Of a stretch of 64,000 nucleotides of DNA, positions 62,726-64,000 are shown one piece after another. The translations under genes and the position numbers were made by a program. The notes under the pieces were generated by a model, which was not told the DNA's origin, searched no databases, and saw only the letters and a program-made list of their open reading frames with translations. Numbering within the stretch: the stretch's first letter is position 1; every line of letters starts with the position of its first letter. The stretch is from contig NZ_JAEKFI010000004.1 in the NCBI RefSeq assembly GCF_016650635.1, positions 434,001-498,000 of the forward strand, in the 5' to 3' direction. This stretch comes from Pseudomonas sp. TH43. Lineage in GTDB: Bacteria; Pseudomonadota; Gammaproteobacteria; Pseudomonadales; Pseudomonadaceae.

Positions 62726-64000
62726 CAGCCGCGCCCTCCATTGGCTTTCAGCGGAATGACTGGGGTGGCGTTGGCCTGCTGAGTGGTCGGCAGGTTGTCC
62801 GGGGTCACGTTCATCAGACGCAGGGTGCCGGACATCACACGGCTGAACACCGGCGCGGACACCAGACCACCGAAATAACCGGCCTTGGACGGTTCATCGA
62901 TCACCACAACAATGGCGTAACGCGGATCGCTCATCGGGCCGAAACCGGCGAACAGCGAGCGATAGGAGTTTTCGGCGTAGCCCTTGGTGCCCACCGACGT
63001 TTTACGTGCAGTACCCGACTTGCCGGCCACGTGATACGCCGGCACCTGCGCACGGAATACGCCACGCGGGGCTTCGATCACTTGCGTCAGCATGCCTTGC
63101 ATGGTTTTCGCGACAGCTTCCGGCAGCACTTGCGTCGTTTGCGGCGGCTTGTCGGTTTTGATCAGGGTCAACGGCGCGAGACGACCATTGTTGGCCAGCG
63201 CCGAGAAGGCATGAACAAGCTGAATCGCGGTCACGGAAATACCGTAGCCGTAGGACAGTGTTGCGGTTTCAGCCTTGCGCCATTCGCGGTAGTTCGGCAG
63301 GTTGCCGACACGCTCGCCCGGGAAGCCGAGGCCGGTGTCCTGGCCGAGGCCGACTTTCTGCGCGAGACGGTAAATGGTTTCGCCACCAATATCGAAGGCA
63401 ACCTTACTCATGCCGACGTTACTGGAATTGATCAGAATGCCGGTCATGTCCAGCACCGGACCTTCGCTCTTGGAAACGTCCTTGATCGTGTATTTACCGA
63501 TCTGCAGCGTGCCCGGATACACCTCGACGGTGTCGCTCGGTTTCCAGCGGCCGGACTCGATCGCGGCGCTCATCGAGATGGCTTTCATGGTCGAACCCGG
63601 TTCGAACACGTCGATCATCGCGCGGTTACGCATCATCGCCGGTTGCAGGTTGCGACGGTTGTTCGGGTTGTAGGTCGGCTGGTTGACCATGGCGAGAATC
63701 TCGCCGGTCTTCACGTCCATGATCACCAGGCTGCCGGCCTTGGCACCGTTTTCGATGATTGCGTTGCGCAGCTCGCGGTTGGCCAGATATTGCAGACGCA
63801 GGTCAATCGACAACGCCAAGGGCTTGCCGGCCTTGGCGTTTTTGGTGACCTGGACATCCTTGATCAGCCGTCCGCGCCGATCCTTGATGACCTGTCGTTT
63901 GCCCGGCACCCCGGCCAGCCACTCGTCGTAGGCGAGTTCGACGCCTTCGCGACCGTGATCGTCGATGTCGGTAAAACCAACCATGTGCGCGGTGACTTCA
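62725..64000 (-). CDS. ftsI: Septal transpeptidase FtsI/PBP3 (5' end beyond window)
   Basis: The C-terminal 424 codons or so are present; the frame stays open to the right edge (about 580 residues expected). The class B penicillin-binding active site is complete: STMK with the catalytic serine, SSNVG, and KSGTARK. The protein crosslinks septal peptidoglycan with FtsW and is the target of aztreonam-type beta-lactams. The C-terminal tail is short. It is the most upstream dcw gene in the window. Confidence 0.97.
   Translation of the reverse strand, partial: EVTAHMVGFTDIDDHGREGVELAYDEWLAGVPGKRQVIKDRRGRLIKDVQVTKNAKAGKPLALSIDLRLQYLANRELRNAIIENGAKAGSLVIMDVKTGEILAMVNQPTYNPNNRRNLQPAMMRNRAMIDVFEPGSTMKAISMSAAIESGRWKPSDTVEVYPGTLQIGKYTIKDVSKSEGPVLDMTGILINSSNVGMSKVAFDIGGETIYRLAQKVGLGQDTGLGFPGERVGNLPNYREWRKAETATLSYGYGISVTAIQLVHAFSALANNGRLAPLTLIKTDKPPQTTQVLPEAVAKTMQGMLTQVIEAPRGVFRAQVPAYHVAGKSGTARKTSVGTKGYAENSYRSLFAGFGPMSDPRYAIVVVIDEPSKAGYFGGLVSAPVFSRVMSGTLRLMNVTPDNLPTTQQANATPVIPLKANGGRG

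Noticed and set aside
62725..64000. KSGT instead of KTGT in the FtsI active site
   Set aside because: KSGT is the normal form in Pseudomonas PBP3, so this is not a resistance change.

Overview
The window is chromosomal DNA of a fluorescent Pseudomonas (P. fluorescens group). The grounds are the complete cyoABCDE block, the dcw cell-wall/division cluster ending in ftsZ and lpxC, the OprD porin, DUF6124 and DUF6622 proteins, high GC with Pseudomonas-type codon use, and many REP/REPIN palindromes of the types common in that group. I saw no rRNA, tRNA or CRISPR.

Layout. 1-3542: the first ~1180 codons of a Pls/PosA-type adenylation enzyme with membrane and left-handed beta-helix domains (minus strand, runs off the left edge). 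3543-4449: AT-richer DNA with a decayed ArgP-like LysR gene. 4450-11106: small and medium genes (two hypotheticals, a PhoD-like phosphohydrolase, an ArgD-type aminotransferase with a divergent LysR regulator, an acetyltransferase, a DUF6622 membrane protein). 11108-16562: exported MsrB, a DipZ/CcdA-TlpA electron-transfer protein and exported MsrA in one minus-strand operon, divergent from a two-component system. 16681-18308: an unidentified 233-residue protein, a RidA protein and a REPIN. 18309-23144: cyoABCDE. 23985-27651: dsbB, hmp and the divergent norR, with a sigma54-like promoter and three NorR-type sites between hmp and norR. 27958-33794: CheV, acetyltransferase, small exported proteins, a cysteine-cluster protein, an Aer-like chemoreceptor and a DUF6124 protein. 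33795-37508: repeat-rich accessory strip holding an IS3-family and an IS256-family element inserted 37 bp apart in what looks like one intergenic repeat. 37509-43818: RND adaptor, RND pump, response regulator and sensor kinase in one run. 43822-44547: six tandem copies of a 113-bp palindromic repeat. 44689-48149: small exported protein, OprD porin, Cache-GGDEF cyclase. 48299-64000: lpxC, ftsZ, ftsA, ftsQ, ddlB, murC, murG, ftsW, murD, mraY, murF, murE, ftsI on the minus strand, mostly overlapping.

The most interesting unit is the periplasmic methionine-sulfoxide repair cluster. Both reductases have lost the usual resolving cysteine and sit next to a membrane protein that could feed electrons to them. 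That protein has a methionine-rich linker, and a dedicated two-component system is encoded divergently. Other points of interest are the triple NorR-site promoter, a pair of TCCC-N5-GGGA palindromes before a miniature fimbrial-like gene, a hairpin-rich leader before the DUF6124 gene, and the tandem repeat array.
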